In this document: positions 43,780-52,088 of the stretch, in pieces
Position numbering within the stretch: position 1 is the stretch's first letter
Layout: each line of letters starts with the position of its first letter
Assembly (NCBI RefSeq): GCF_004522095.1
Contig: NZ_SPUI01000003.1
Location: forward strand, 1,054,001-1,118,000
Direction: 5' to 3'
Origin: Nocardioides sp. 503
GTDB lineage: Bacteria > Actinomycetota > Actinomycetes > Propionibacteriales > Nocardioidaceae
Length of the DNA: 64,000 nucleotides
Translations under genes and position numbers: made by a program
The notes under the pieces: model-generated
Seen by the model: only the letters and a program-made list of their open reading frames with translations
Database searches by the model: none
What the model was told of the DNA's origin: nothing

Positions 43780-45360
43780 TCACGGAATGAGCACCCCCGG
43801 GTTGAGCACGCCGGTCGGGTCGAGGTCGGCCTTGACCGCCCGCAGCACCGAGGCGCCGAGCTCGCCGATCTCGCGCGTCAGCCACGGCCGGTGGTCGGTG
43901 CCGACGGCGTGGTGGTGGGTGATCGTCGCGCCGGCCGAGACCATCGCGTCGCTGGCCGCGACCTTCGCGGCGTGCCACTGCGCGAGCGGGTCGTCGCCCT
44001 GCTTGGTCGCGACCGTGAAGTAGAGCGAGCAGCCGGTCTCGTAGACGTGCGAGACGTGGCACAGCACCAGCGAGCCCTCCCCCAGCGTCGTCTCGAGGGC
44101 GCGCTTGACGTCGGAGTAGAGGCGGTCGCGGTTGGACCAGAACGTCGCGGTCTCCAGCGTCTCCACCAGCACGCCGACGTCGAGCAGCGAGTCGCGGAGG
44201 TACGGCGCACCGAAGCGGCCGTGCGCCCAGGCGCGACCCGGCTCCTCGCCCAGGCCCGTGCCGCCGAGGCCCTCCAGCACGGCGGTCACCGCGGCCCGCT
44301 TGGCGGCGTTGGCCGAAGGCTCGCCCTCGTAGCCGGTGATCATCAGGCAGCCGCCCGCGGACCCACCGCCGATCTCGTCGGGCCGGGCCAGGTTGATCGC
44401 GGTCTCGGCCTCGTCGGAGAGCCGGACGACGGTGGGCAGCAGCCCGCTCTGGGCGAGCGCGCGCATGGCGTCGGCGCCGGCCTCGAACGACGGCCAGTGC
44501 CAGCCCTCGTGGACCTTCTCGGCGGGCAGGCGCCGCACCCGCACCGTGACCGACGTGATGACGCCGAACGCGCCCTCCGAGCCCAGGACCAGCTGGCGCA
44601 GGTCAGGCCCGGCGGCGTTGGCGGGGGCGCTGCCCAGGACCAGCTCGCCGCGCGGCGTGGCGACCCGGAGCCCCACGACCAGCGCGTCGAAGCGGCCGTA
44701 GCCGGCGCTGGACTGGCCGCTGGAGCGGGTGGCGGCGAAGCCGCCGATCGTGGCGTACTCGAACGACTGCGGGTAGTGCCCGAGCGTCAGGCCCTCCTCC
44801 GCGAGCAGCGACTCGGCCTCGGGCCCGCGCAGCCCGGGCTCGAGCACGGCGGTCATCGAGACGTGGTCGACGGCCAGCAGCCGCTTCATCCGCACCAGGT
44901 CGAGGGAGAGCAGGCCAGCGAAGCCCTCGCGCCGCGCCACGAGGCCGCCGGTGACCGAGGTGCCGCCGCCGAAGGGCACCACCGCGAGGTGGTGCTCGAC
45001 CGCGAAGGCCAGCACGGCCGCGACCTGCTCGTGACCGTCGGGCCGGACGACGGCGTCGGGGGCGTCGGCGAGGTCGCCGCTGCGGGCGCGCAGCAGGTCG
45101 GGCGTCGACTTGCCGCGGGTGCGCAGCCGCCGGGTCGCGTCGTCGGTGAGCACGTGCTCGGCCCCGACCACGGCGCGGAGCCCGTCGAGCAGCTCCGGCG
45201 GGAGGCCCGGGGACGGCAGCGCGAACGACGCCGCGGCCGGGTGGTCCTCGATCCCGAACGCCATCTCGATCAGCCCCCGCGCGGCCTCCGGGAGCTCGGT
45301 GGCGGCCGCGGGGTCGCCCCAGCGCTGGGGATGCATCTCGGACTGCACGAATGGGGTCAC
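43780..45360 (-). CDS. FAD-binding oxidase, alkyldihydroxyacetonephosphate synthase-like
   Basis: 526 residues of the VAO/PCMH flavoprotein family. The FAD domain has VVPFGGGTSVTGG, and the ADPS-specific stretch GHYPQSFEYATIGGFAATRSSGQSSAGYGR follows. A C-terminal cap with the HHH of ITHHHAVGTDH matches the histidines catalytic in alkyl-DHAP synthase. In eukaryotes that enzyme swaps an acyl for an alkyl chain on DHAP to make ether lipids; bacterial homologues are largely untested. The GTG at 45360 is supported by CACACT (45368-45373) with a 7-nt gap. Transcription diverges from the TetR-glpD unit and continues to dagK, so a glycerolipid role is likely. Confidence 0.85.
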   Translation of the reverse strand: MTPFVQSEMHPQRWGDPAAATELPEAARGLIEMAFGIEDHPAAASFALPSPGLPPELLDGLRAVVGAEHVLTDDATRRLRTRGKSTPDLLRARSGDLADAPDAVVRPDGHEQVAAVLAFAVEHHLAVVPFGGGTSVTGGLVARREGFAGLLSLDLVRMKRLLAVDHVSMTAVLEPGLRGPEAESLLAEEGLTLGHYPQSFEYATIGGFAATRSSGQSSAGYGRFDALVVGLRVATPRGELVLGSAPANAAGPDLRQLVLGSEGAFGVITSVTVRVRRLPAEKVHEGWHWPSFEAGADAMRALAQSGLLPTVVRLSDEAETAINLARPDEIGGGSAGGCLMITGYEGEPSANAAKRAAVTAVLEGLGGTGLGEEPGRAWAHGRFGAPYLRDSLLDVGVLVETLETATFWSNRDRLYSDVKRALETTLGEGSLVLCHVSHVYETGCSLYFTVATKQGDDPLAQWHAAKVAASDAMVSAGATITHHHAVGTDHRPWLTREIGELGASVLRAVKADLDPTGVLNPGVLIP

Positions 45361-45396
45361 GTGTTACAGTGTGACATGTGACGTCACTTCGTAACA
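45358..45396. promoter_or_regulatory. Overlapping divergent leaderless promoters and TetR operator candidate
   Basis: Only 17 bp separate the two start codons. The -10 boxes TACAGT (45365-45370, plus) and CACACT (45368-45373, minus) overlap by 3 bp, each 7 nt from its GTG. The palindrome GTGACGTCAC (45378-45387) covers the tetR start, flanked by TGTTAC (45362-45367) and GTAACA (45391-45396). Confidence 0.6.
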
Positions 45397-45974
45397 ACCC
45401 CTCCGACGACGCGAGGGACGCCTACCTGGACGCCGCGCGCGCGTGCATCCTGGACGTCGGCTGGCGGCGTACGACGCTCACCGAGGTCGCCCGCCGGGCC
45501 GGCGTCTCGCGGATGACGATCTACCGCAGCTGGTCGGACATGCAGACCCTGCTCGGCGACCTGATGACCCGCGAGTGGACCGGGGTGGTGCAGGCCGCGC
45601 TCGCGGACCAGGACCCCGCGCGGTCCGCGGTCGACCGGCTGGTCGCCGGGATCGTCGGCACGGTGCGGGTGCTGCGCGACAACGAGCTGTTCGTGCGGAT
45701 CATCGAGCTCGACCCCGAGCTGGTCCTGCCCTACGTCCTCCACCGGCGCGGCCGCTCCCAGGACCTGATCCTGGCGCTCACCGACGAGGCGATCCGCGCG
45801 GCCCAGGCGTCCGGGGAGGTGCGCGCCGGCAGCTCCGTGGCGATCGCCCGCGGCCTGCTCCTGGCCGCCCACGGCTTCGTGCTGTCCGCGCACACCATGG
45901 TCGACGACGAGGTGACCGAGCCCGAGCTCGACGCCGAGCTGGCCGCCCTGCTGACCCGGAGCCTGGCGCCGTGA
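45378..45974 (+). CDS. TetR family transcriptional regulator
   Basis: 198 residues. The helix-turn-helix is ARACILDVGWRRTTLTEVARRAGV followed by SRMTIYRSWSDMQTLLGDL, with a C-terminal TetR-type ligand domain. It starts at GTG 45378 with a leaderless -10 7 nt upstream, and its stop overlaps the glpD GTG. The palindrome over its own start codon could let it shut off both its own operon and the divergent ADPS-dagK pair. Ligand sensing of a glycerolipid intermediate fits the neighbours but is inference. Confidence 0.88.
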   Translation: MTSLRNNPSDDARDAYLDAARACILDVGWRRTTLTEVARRAGVSRMTIYRSWSDMQTLLGDLMTREWTGVVQAALADQDPARSAVDRLVAGIVGTVRVLRDNELFVRIIELDPELVLPYVLHRRGRSQDLILALTDEAIRAAQASGEVRAGSSVAIARGLLLAAHGFVLSAHTMVDDEVTEPELDAELAALLTRSLAP

Positions 45975-48664
45975 GCGGGCCGCAGGCCACCCGGATCACC
46001 CCCGGGCTGGCCGGCGCCCCCGCCGACGTCGACCTGGTCGTCATCGGCCTCGGCATCACCGGCGTCGGCGTCGCCCTCGACGCCGTGACGCGCGGCCTGA
46101 CGGTGCTGGCCGTCGACGCCCACGACCTGGCCTTCGGGACCTCCCGGTGGTCCTCCAAGATGGTCCACGGCGGCCTGCGCTACCTCGCCCAGGGCCAGGT
46201 CGGCGTCGCCCGGGAGAGCGCCGTCGAGCGCGGCATCCTGATGGAGGTCACCGCTCCCCACCTCACGCACGCGATGCCGATGGTGGTGCCGCTGAGCTCG
46301 TCGGTCTCGCGCGTGCAGGAGCGCCTCACCCACGCAGGCCTGCTCGCCGGCGACGGCCTGCGCCGCAGCGCGGGCACGAGCGAGGAGACCCTGCCGCGAC
46401 CCCGCCGGCTCACGGCCACCGAGCTGATGGCGATGGCGCCGCCGCTGCGCTCCGCCGGGCTGCGCGGCGGGCTGCTCTCCTGGGACGGTCGGCTGGAGGA
46501 CGACGCCCGCCTGGTCACGACGATCGCCCGCACCGCCGCGTCGTACGGCGCCCACGTGCGCACCCGCGCCCGGGTGCTGTCGGCAACCGGCACCTCCGTC
46601 GAGCTGCGCGACGAGCTGACCGGCGCCGCCCACGCGGTGACGGCCCGCGCCGTGGTCAACGCGACCGGGGTGTGGGCCGGCGAGCTGGTCGACGAGGTCC
46701 GGCTGCGGCCCAGCCGCGGCACCCACCTGGTGCTGCGCCAGGACACCCTGCCGGGCCTCGCGGTCTCGGTCTTCGCGCCGATCCCCGGCTCGACCAGCCG
46801 CTTCGTGCTGGTGCTCCCCCAGCCCGACGGCACCGTCTACGTCGGGCTGACCGACGAGGCCGCGGACGGGCCGGTCCCCGACGTGCCGCAGCCGACGGAG
46901 CCGGAGATCGGCTTCCTGCTCGACGTGGTCTCGGCGGCGTTCGAGCGCCAGCTGCGCCGCAACGACGTCGTCGGCGCGTTCGCCGGGCTGCGCCCGCTCC
47001 TGGACACCGCCTCCGACGACCCCGACAGCCCGGACGGCCCCGGGTCGACCGCCGACCTGTCGCGTCGCCACGCCGTGCTGACCAGCCGTACGGGCGTCGT
47101 GACGGTGGTCGGCGGCAAGCTCACGACGTACCGGCAGATGGCGCAGGACGCCGTCGACGCCGCCGTGGCCACCGCCTCCGGACTGCGGGCCGGGCCGTGC
47201 CGCACCCGCGACCTGCCCGTCCTGGGTGCCGCGCCGCGACCGGTGCTGGCCGCGCTCGAGCAGCCGCCGCGGCTGGTGCGCCGCTACGGCACCGAGGCGG
47301 AGCTGGTGCTGGAGAGCGGCCGTCGCGTCAGCGGCCTCACGGACGCCGAGCTGCTCGCCCCCGTCGCCGCGACGGTGCCGGTCACGCTGGCCGAGCTGGT
47401 CTTCGGGGTGACCCACGAGGGCGCCGCCGACGTCGACGACCTCCTGGACCGCCGCACCCGCGTGGGCCTGGTCCCCGCAGACCGCCCCCTCGCCGTGCCC
47501 GCCGCCGAGCGGGCGCTCGCCCTCGCCCGGCGCGCGGTGCCCCAGGAGTGGTCCGCGAGGACCGATGAGTCCGGGCGTCGACGCAGGTCTCCAGAGGAGG
47601 CAGACTGGACGACGCGAGGAGCAGCACCCATGACGACCACGATGACATCGGGGACCGAGACCGTGACGACCGACCGAGCGAGCGCGAGCACCACCACTGC
47701 GGGCACGGGCACGGGCGAGCTGGCGGACTTCGACGGGCTGACCGAGCGCTACCAGCGCGAGCTGCTGGCCCACTGCTACCGGATGAGCGGCTCGGTGCAC
47801 GAGGCCGAGGACCTCGTGCAGGAGACGTTCCTGCGGGCGTGGAAGGCCTCCGCCGACTTCCAGGGCCGCTCCTCGGTCCGCACCTGGCTCTACCGGATCG
47901 CCACGAACGTGTGCCTGACCAACCTCGAGGGGCGACCGCGCCGGCCGCTGCCCGCCGGGCTCGGCACCCCCGACCAGATGGCCGGCGACGCCCTCGAGCA
48001 GGACCACGAGATCGCCTGGCTGGAGCCGGTGCCCGACGCCGCCGTCGTGGTCGCCGAGCGCGACTCGATCCGCCTGGCGTTCGTCGCCGCGCTGCAGCAC
48101 CTGCCGGCGCGCCAGCGCGCGGTGCTGATCCTGCGCGACGTGCTGCGCTGGTCGGCCGCCGAGGTGGCCGTCGCCCTCGACACCACGACCGCGGCCGTCA
48201 ACTCCGCCCTCCAGCGCGCGCACGCGCAGATGAAGGAGCGCGGGCTCACCGAGGACAGCGTCGAGCCGGCGCTGACCTCCGCCCAGCAGCAGCTGCTCGA
48301 GAAGTACGTCGCAGCGTTCTGGCGCAAGGACGTCGACACCATCGTGGAGCTGCTGACGGCCGAGGCGGTGTGGGAGATGCCGCCGTTCACCGGCTGGTAC
48401 GTCGGCGCCGACAACATCGGACGGCTCATCGGCACGCAGTGCCCCGGTGGCACCCACGACATGCCGATGCTGCCCACCTCCGCCAACGGCCAGCCCGCCT
48501 TCGGCCTCTACATGCGGGCCGCGGACGGCAGCGGGTTCGTGCCGTTCCACCTGCAGGTGCTCGAGCTCGAGGGCGACCGCGTCAAGCACGTCGGCGCCTT
48601 CTTCGACGTCGACTTCACGCGGTTCGGGCTGCCGGCCCGTCTGCCCGCCGACCACACGCCCTGA
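45971..48664 (+). CDS. glpD: Glycerol-3-phosphate dehydrogenase read in frame into an ECF sigma factor (897-residue fused frame)
   Basis: Residues 1 to about 535 are a complete FAD-dependent glycerol-3-phosphate dehydrogenase: DLVVIGLGITGVGVALDAV for FAD, the hallmark SRWSSKMVHGGLRYL, GGKLTTYRQMAQDAV, and the C-terminal domain with VFGVTHEGAADVDDLLDRRTR. It would oxidise glycerol-3-phosphate to DHAP at the membrane. No stop codon follows; about 18 linker residues (ESGRRRRSPEEADWTTRGAA) lead to the ATG of an ECF sigma factor whose frame runs to 48664. The sigma part has its own ATG with GGAGG nearby, so one fused product, two products, or both are possible. The GTG at 45971 overlaps the TetR stop. 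Confidence 0.85.
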   Translation: MSGPQATRITPGLAGAPADVDLVVIGLGITGVGVALDAVTRGLTVLAVDAHDLAFGTSRWSSKMVHGGLRYLAQGQVGVARESAVERGILMEVTAPHLTHAMPMVVPLSSSVSRVQERLTHAGLLAGDGLRRSAGTSEETLPRPRRLTATELMAMAPPLRSAGLRGGLLSWDGRLEDDARLVTTIARTAASYGAHVRTRARVLSATGTSVELRDELTGAAHAVTARAVVNATGVWAGELVDEVRLRPSRGTHLVLRQDTLPGLAVSVFAPIPGSTSRFVLVLPQPDGTVYVGLTDEAADGPVPDVPQPTEPEIGFLLDVVSAAFERQLRRNDVVGAFAGLRPLLDTASDDPDSPDGPGSTADLSRRHAVLTSRTGVVTVVGGKLTTYRQMAQDAVDAAVATASGLRAGPCRTRDLPVLGAAPRPVLAALEQPPRLVRRYGTEAELVLESGRRVSGLTDAELLAPVAATVPVTLAELVFGVTHEGAADVDDLLDRRTRVGLVPADRPLAVPAAERALALARRAVPQEWSARTDESGRRRRSPEEADWTTRGAAPMTTTMTSGTETVTTDRASASTTTAGTGTGELADFDGLTERYQRELLAHCYRMSGSVHEAEDLVQETFLRAWKASADFQGRSSVRTWLYRIATNVCLTNLEGRPRRPLPAGLGTPDQMAGDALEQDHEIAWLEPVPDAAVVVAERDSIRLAFVAALQHLPARQRAVLILRDVLRWSAAEVAVALDTTTAAVNSALQRAHAQMKERGLTEDSVEPALTSAQQQLLEKYVAAFWRKDVDTIVELLTAEAVWEMPPFTGWYVGADNIGRLIGTQCPGGTHDMPMLPTSANGQPAFGLYMRAADGSGFVPFHLQVLELEGDRVKHVGAFFDVDFTRFGLPARLPADHTP
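47630..48664 (+). CDS. ECF RNA polymerase sigma factor with SnoaL-like C-terminal domain (SigG-like), internal start in the glpD frame
   Basis: 344 residues if translated from the ATG at 47630. After a Thr/Ser-rich start, region 2 is FDGLTERYQRELLAHCYRMSG followed by EDLVQETFLRAW and RTWLYRIATNVCLTNL. Region 4 is LQHLPARQRAVLILRDVLRWSAAEVAVAL with AAVNSALQRAH. A SnoaL/NTF2-like domain (about 215-340) with VWEMPPFTGWYVG follows, as in SigG/SigJ-type factors that lack classical anti-sigma partners and are modulated by that domain. AGAGGAGG at 47593-47600 is too far upstream and GAGGAG at 47615-47620 is acceptable. The downstream MDMPI-fold gene overlaps its stop. Confidence 0.8.
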   Translation: MTTTMTSGTETVTTDRASASTTTAGTGTGELADFDGLTERYQRELLAHCYRMSGSVHEAEDLVQETFLRAWKASADFQGRSSVRTWLYRIATNVCLTNLEGRPRRPLPAGLGTPDQMAGDALEQDHEIAWLEPVPDAAVVVAERDSIRLAFVAALQHLPARQRAVLILRDVLRWSAAEVAVALDTTTAAVNSALQRAHAQMKERGLTEDSVEPALTSAQQQLLEKYVAAFWRKDVDTIVELLTAEAVWEMPPFTGWYVGADNIGRLIGTQCPGGTHDMPMLPTSANGQPAFGLYMRAADGSGFVPFHLQVLELEGDRVKHVGAFFDVDFTRFGLPARLPADHTP

Positions 48665-49272
48665 TGACCTCGCTCGACGGTGCCGTCGAGCTGCTCGACC
48701 GGTCGCTGTCCTACACCCGCGTGGCCCTCGCCGCGGTCGCCGACGCCGACCTGGGGCGGCCGACCCCGTGCGCCGGCTGGGACCTGGCGCGACTGCTCGC
48801 GCACATGGAGGACTCCCTGGACGCCTTCGACGAGGGGGCCGCAGGAGAGGTCCGGCTCAGCGGCAGCGTCCGCGCGCGGGTGCGCGTGCGGTCGCTGCAG
48901 GAGAAGGCCTGCGCGCTGCTCGGCACCTGGAGCACGGAGCCGCCGACCCGCACCCGGATCGGCCCGCACCTGGTCGACACCTCCGTGCTCGTCCTGGCCG
49001 CAGCCCTCGAGATCACCGTGCACGGCTGGGACGTCGCCGCCTCGCTCGGGCTGTCGCACCCCATCCCCGACGAGCTGGCCGGGCGGCTGCTGCCGGCCGC
49101 CTCGGCGATGGTCGGCCCGGACGACCGCGGCAGCCGGTTCGGGCCGGTGCTCGCCGCCCGTAGCACGAGCGGCGACGCCGCGCGGCTGCTTGGCTTCCTC
49201 GGGCGTCAGCTGACTGGTCCACCTGGTGGAGTTATGGGCAATCCCGACACCGGACCGCGGGTGGCTTCCTAG
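48664..49272 (+). CDS. TIGR03086-type protein with mycothiol-dependent maleylpyruvate isomerase (MDMPI) fold
   Basis: 202 residues. It starts LDGAVELLDRSLSYTRVAL, then the metal-binding helix region PTPCAGWDLARLLAHMEDSL with its histidine, and LEITVHGWDVAASLG with a second histidine, as in DinB/MDMPI metal sites. The ATG shares an A with the stop of the sigma factor frame (TGATG), so it is translationally coupled to it. Many ECF/SnoaL sigma genes have such small enzymes or detoxification proteins nearby. The chemistry is unknown; a mycothiol-linked transferase or isomerase is possible. Confidence 0.8.
   Translation: MTSLDGAVELLDRSLSYTRVALAAVADADLGRPTPCAGWDLARLLAHMEDSLDAFDEGAAGEVRLSGSVRARVRVRSLQEKACALLGTWSTEPPTRTRIGPHLVDTSVLVLAAALEITVHGWDVAASLGLSHPIPDELAGRLLPAASAMVGPDDRGSRFGPVLAARSTSGDAARLLGFLGRQLTGPPGGVMGNPDTGPRVAS
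49218..49230. promoter_or_regulatory. 13-bp palindrome upstream of the LuxR gene
   Basis: TCCACC-T-GGTGGA is a perfect palindrome 51 bp before the LuxR start, inside the end of the preceding gene. It is a candidate operator; the cognate protein is unknown. Confidence 0.35.
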
Positions 49273-49281
49273 CCTGGGCGC

Positions 49282-50277
49282 ATGTCCCCGTCCGAGGCGT
49301 CGCCTCCCGTCACCGACCTCGCCACCGCCCTCGACGCGGCGTCCGCCCTGGTCAGGGCCGGTGCGATCGGCGCGGCGCTGCGTGACCTGGACGCCCTGGC
49401 GACCGCCTCCGGGACCCTCGACGCAGCCGGGCGGGCCCGGCTCCTGGCGCTGCGCTCGGAGTGCCGGCTGGCCCGCGGCGACCTCGCGGAGGCGATGCGC
49501 CTGGTCGACGAGCTCACGCCGCACGTCGAGACGACCGGCCTCGCCGGTGCCTTCGCTCACCACGCCAAGGGTGAGCTCGCCGCGGCGCTCGGGGACGCCG
49601 AGAACGCCGCCGAGCACCTGCTCGCCGCCGGGCGGGCCGCCGCCGCCGGCCCCGAGGACCCCGAGCGGCTCCCCTGGCGCGCGGGCGCCGCGCTCGCGCT
49701 GGTGCTCACCGGCCGACACCACGAGGCGGCCGACCTCGCCGTCGAGCAGCACCGCATCGCCGTGGCCCACGGGTCCTCCTTCGCGATCGCCCAGGCCCTG
49801 CGCACCCTCGCCGCCGCCGACCCCGGCGGCCACCGCGTGGAGACCCTGCGCCAGGCCCGCGCGGCCCTGACGGGCGTCACCGCGGGCCGGCTCGCCGCCC
49901 AGGTCGACGCCGACCTCGCCGGCCTGCTGCTCCTGCGCCACGACCCCGCAGCCCTGCCCGAGGCGGTGCTGCTGCTGCGCGGGGCGGAGCTCTACGCGGG
50001 GCTCGAGGAGCTCTGGCCGCTGCAGAGCCGGATCCGGCGGCTGCTCGACCGCTGCGGGGAGTCGCCGCACCGGGTGCGCTCGGAGGCGCTGGCGGTCCTG
50101 ACCCCCGCCGAGCTGCGCGTCGCCGGCCTCGTCGCCGCTGGTCTCACGAACCGCCAGGCGGCCGAGCGGCTCGAGGTCTCGGTCAAGGCCGTCGAGTGGC
50201 ACCTCTCGCGCACCTACCGCAAGCTCGGCATCACCTCGCGCGCCGGCCTCGAGCCGGCGTTCGCCGTGCCGGCCTGA
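49282..50277 (+). CDS. LuxR family transcriptional regulator with TPR-like N-terminal region
   Basis: 331 residues. The first 250 or so are an Ala/Leu-rich helical region resembling degenerate TPR repeats (ARLLALRSECRLARGDLAEAMRL, AAEHLLAAGRAAAAG). The C-terminal HTH is LTPAELRVAGLVAAGLTNRQAAERL, then SVKAVEWHLSRTYRKLGITSR. It looks like the C-terminal part of a LAL-type regulator without the AAA ATPase. The ATG follows TAGCCT (49270-49275) with a 6-nt gap, so it is probably a separate leaderless transcript despite only 9 bp from the preceding stop. Its targets are unknown. Confidence 0.87.
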   Translation: MSPSEASPPVTDLATALDAASALVRAGAIGAALRDLDALATASGTLDAAGRARLLALRSECRLARGDLAEAMRLVDELTPHVETTGLAGAFAHHAKGELAAALGDAENAAEHLLAAGRAAAAGPEDPERLPWRAGAALALVLTGRHHEAADLAVEQHRIAVAHGSSFAIAQALRTLAAADPGGHRVETLRQARAALTGVTAGRLAAQVDADLAGLLLLRHDPAALPEAVLLLRGAELYAGLEELWPLQSRIRRLLDRCGESPHRVRSEALAVLTPAELRVAGLVAAGLTNRQAAERLEVSVKAVEWHLSRTYRKLGITSRAGLEPAFAVPA

Positions 50278-50296
50278 CCCGAGGTCGTCGCCGGGC

Positions 50297-52000
50297 TCAC
50301 GCGTCGAGGATCCGGCGCAGGAACTCGCCCTCACGCGCGTCGTCGAAGGTGAACGTGGCGTGCAGCTTCTTCTTGATGAGCGTCCCGTCGGGTCGATGCC
50401 GGTGCGCGCGGCACCAGGCGACGTTCAGCTGGTGCCCGCGCATGGCCGCGAACAGCCCCTCGTTCTGCGCGAAGTACGTCTCGGCGGACACCAGCGTCAC
50501 CCGCTTGGGCTCGCGCACGAACGCCATCGAGAACATCGCGCTGCCGGCGAACCCCGCCAGCTCGGTCGCCGAGCGGAACATCTGCACCTGCTCGCCCAGC
50601 GGGTAGTCCTCGGGATAGACGATCTCGAACCCTCGCCGGGCGAAGAACTCCTCGACCTCGGCCGGGTTGGTCGCCGAGCGCTTCTCGTGACGGCGGCTGC
50701 AGAAGATCCGGTCTGCGTACTCCCGGGACGGCGCGTCGGCCGCGAGGTCGTCCCCGACGCGGTCGTAGACCTCGCGGGCCGCCTCGTGGACGTAGCCGGG
50801 CTGCGAGAACGCCGGCGTCACGGCGAGCAGGCGCTCGGGCCGGACCGGTCCGTCCAGCAGCACCAGGTCCTCACGCCGGACGCCGGCCGCCTCGTACAGC
50901 CGGTACTCCCACTCGGCGATCGTGGTGTGGGCACCGTTGACCAGCACCAGCGCCCGGAGGTCGGGGTGCGCCGCCTTGGCCTCCTCCCACGCCCAGAGAC
51001 GCGAGAGCTGCTCGGTCATCGCGTGCCCGAAGTGACCGCGGAACTCCGAGTCGAGGTAGAACCACGTGCCGTCGAGGTCCGCGGGATCCGGTCCCTTCGT
51101 CTGGGCGAAGCGCGGCGCCGCCGGCACCGTGAACCGGTTGTTGAGCCGGGCCCGGAAGTTGTGCCGGTAGGTGTCGGGCAGCACGACGTTGTCGGTGCAC
51201 AGCACCTGCCCCACCCGGCACTCCGCACGGTCGTACTCGCGCACCCGCAGCGGAGGCGCCCGGAAGGTCGTCTTGTAGACCATCGCGCTCTCGGACTCCG
51301 AGACCACGACCGGGGCCGGGTTCACGACCACCGAGCCGGGACGGCTCGTGAGCACCCGGCCGACGCGCCCGTCGGTCGCCTCGAGGTAGGCGTCGACCTC
51401 CTCCTCGCGCAGCTTCGCCAGGTAGGGCCGCCCGCGCGGGTTGGCGCTCAGCACCAGGTGGTCACCGCGCACGGTCACGGACTCGACCGCGCGGGCGAGG
51501 TGCAGGTCGTCGGGGTCGAGCACGTCGTCGGGCAGCAGGCTCGACCGGACGGCGGTGAGCGCGGTCTCCGCGGCCCGGGCACCCTCGGCCCGGGCGTCCA
51601 TGACGACGAGGAGCCCGCCGCGGCGGAGGTGGAAGAGGATCTGCCGCGACCTCGCCCCCCGCTCGTCCGCCAGGTCGAAGATCGCGTCGAAGGACCCGGC
51701 GGCCGCCAGGGCCACGTGCAGGTCGGAGTCCCCGACGGCCGGGTCGAGCACGGTGAGGCGGGCCTGCGGCCACACCTCGAGCAGCGCCCGCGCGATCGGG
51801 GGGTCGGCCACATCGGCGACGACGGCCACGGCCGGAGCGGGCCGCTCCCCGAGCCGGAGCAGCAACGGGCACAGCGCGACCGCGAGATCCGCATCCTCGA
51901 GCTCCTCCAGCCGGTCGGCGGCGGTCGGCTCCGGACGGGCCAGGCGGGCCATGGCCCCCCTCACACCCGAGCGCACGACATCAGCAGTCACGGATCTCAC
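50297..52000 (-). CDS. Glycosyltransferase family 61 protein
   Basis: 567 residues. The C-terminal half (about 250-540) is a GT61/DUF563 domain: FYLDSEFRGHFGHAMTEQLSRLWAWEEA, ALVLVNGAHTTIAEWEYRLYEAAGV, RIFCSRRHEKRSATN and GFAGSAMFSMAF. The N-terminal 200 residues resemble a Rossmann-type domain (VAVVADVADPPIARALLEVWP), perhaps a degenerate methyltransferase-like module. No signal peptide or membrane helix is seen, so it is cytoplasmic and could add a sugar to a wall or capsule polymer. The GTG at 52000 is the best start. It is convergent with the LuxR gene. Confidence 0.82.
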   Translation of the reverse strand: MRSVTADVVRSGVRGAMARLARPEPTAADRLEELEDADLAVALCPLLLRLGERPAPAVAVVADVADPPIARALLEVWPQARLTVLDPAVGDSDLHVALAAAGSFDAIFDLADERGARSRQILFHLRRGGLLVVMDARAEGARAAETALTAVRSSLLPDDVLDPDDLHLARAVESVTVRGDHLVLSANPRGRPYLAKLREEEVDAYLEATDGRVGRVLTSRPGSVVVNPAPVVVSESESAMVYKTTFRAPPLRVREYDRAECRVGQVLCTDNVVLPDTYRHNFRARLNNRFTVPAAPRFAQTKGPDPADLDGTWFYLDSEFRGHFGHAMTEQLSRLWAWEEAKAAHPDLRALVLVNGAHTTIAEWEYRLYEAAGVRREDLVLLDGPVRPERLLAVTPAFSQPGYVHEAAREVYDRVGDDLAADAPSREYADRIFCSRRHEKRSATNPAEVEEFFARRGFEIVYPEDYPLGEQVQMFRSATELAGFAGSAMFSMAFVREPKRVTLVSAETYFAQNEGLFAAMRGHQLNVAWCRAHRHRPDGTLIKKKLHATFTFDDAREGEFLRRILDA

Positions 52001-52088
52001 ACCACGTCTACGCCGCGCGACCCTGAGGGGGTTGTCGAGCGCGGCGGACGACGTGCTCCCGACCGTGGGACGGACGTGGCCGGACCGG

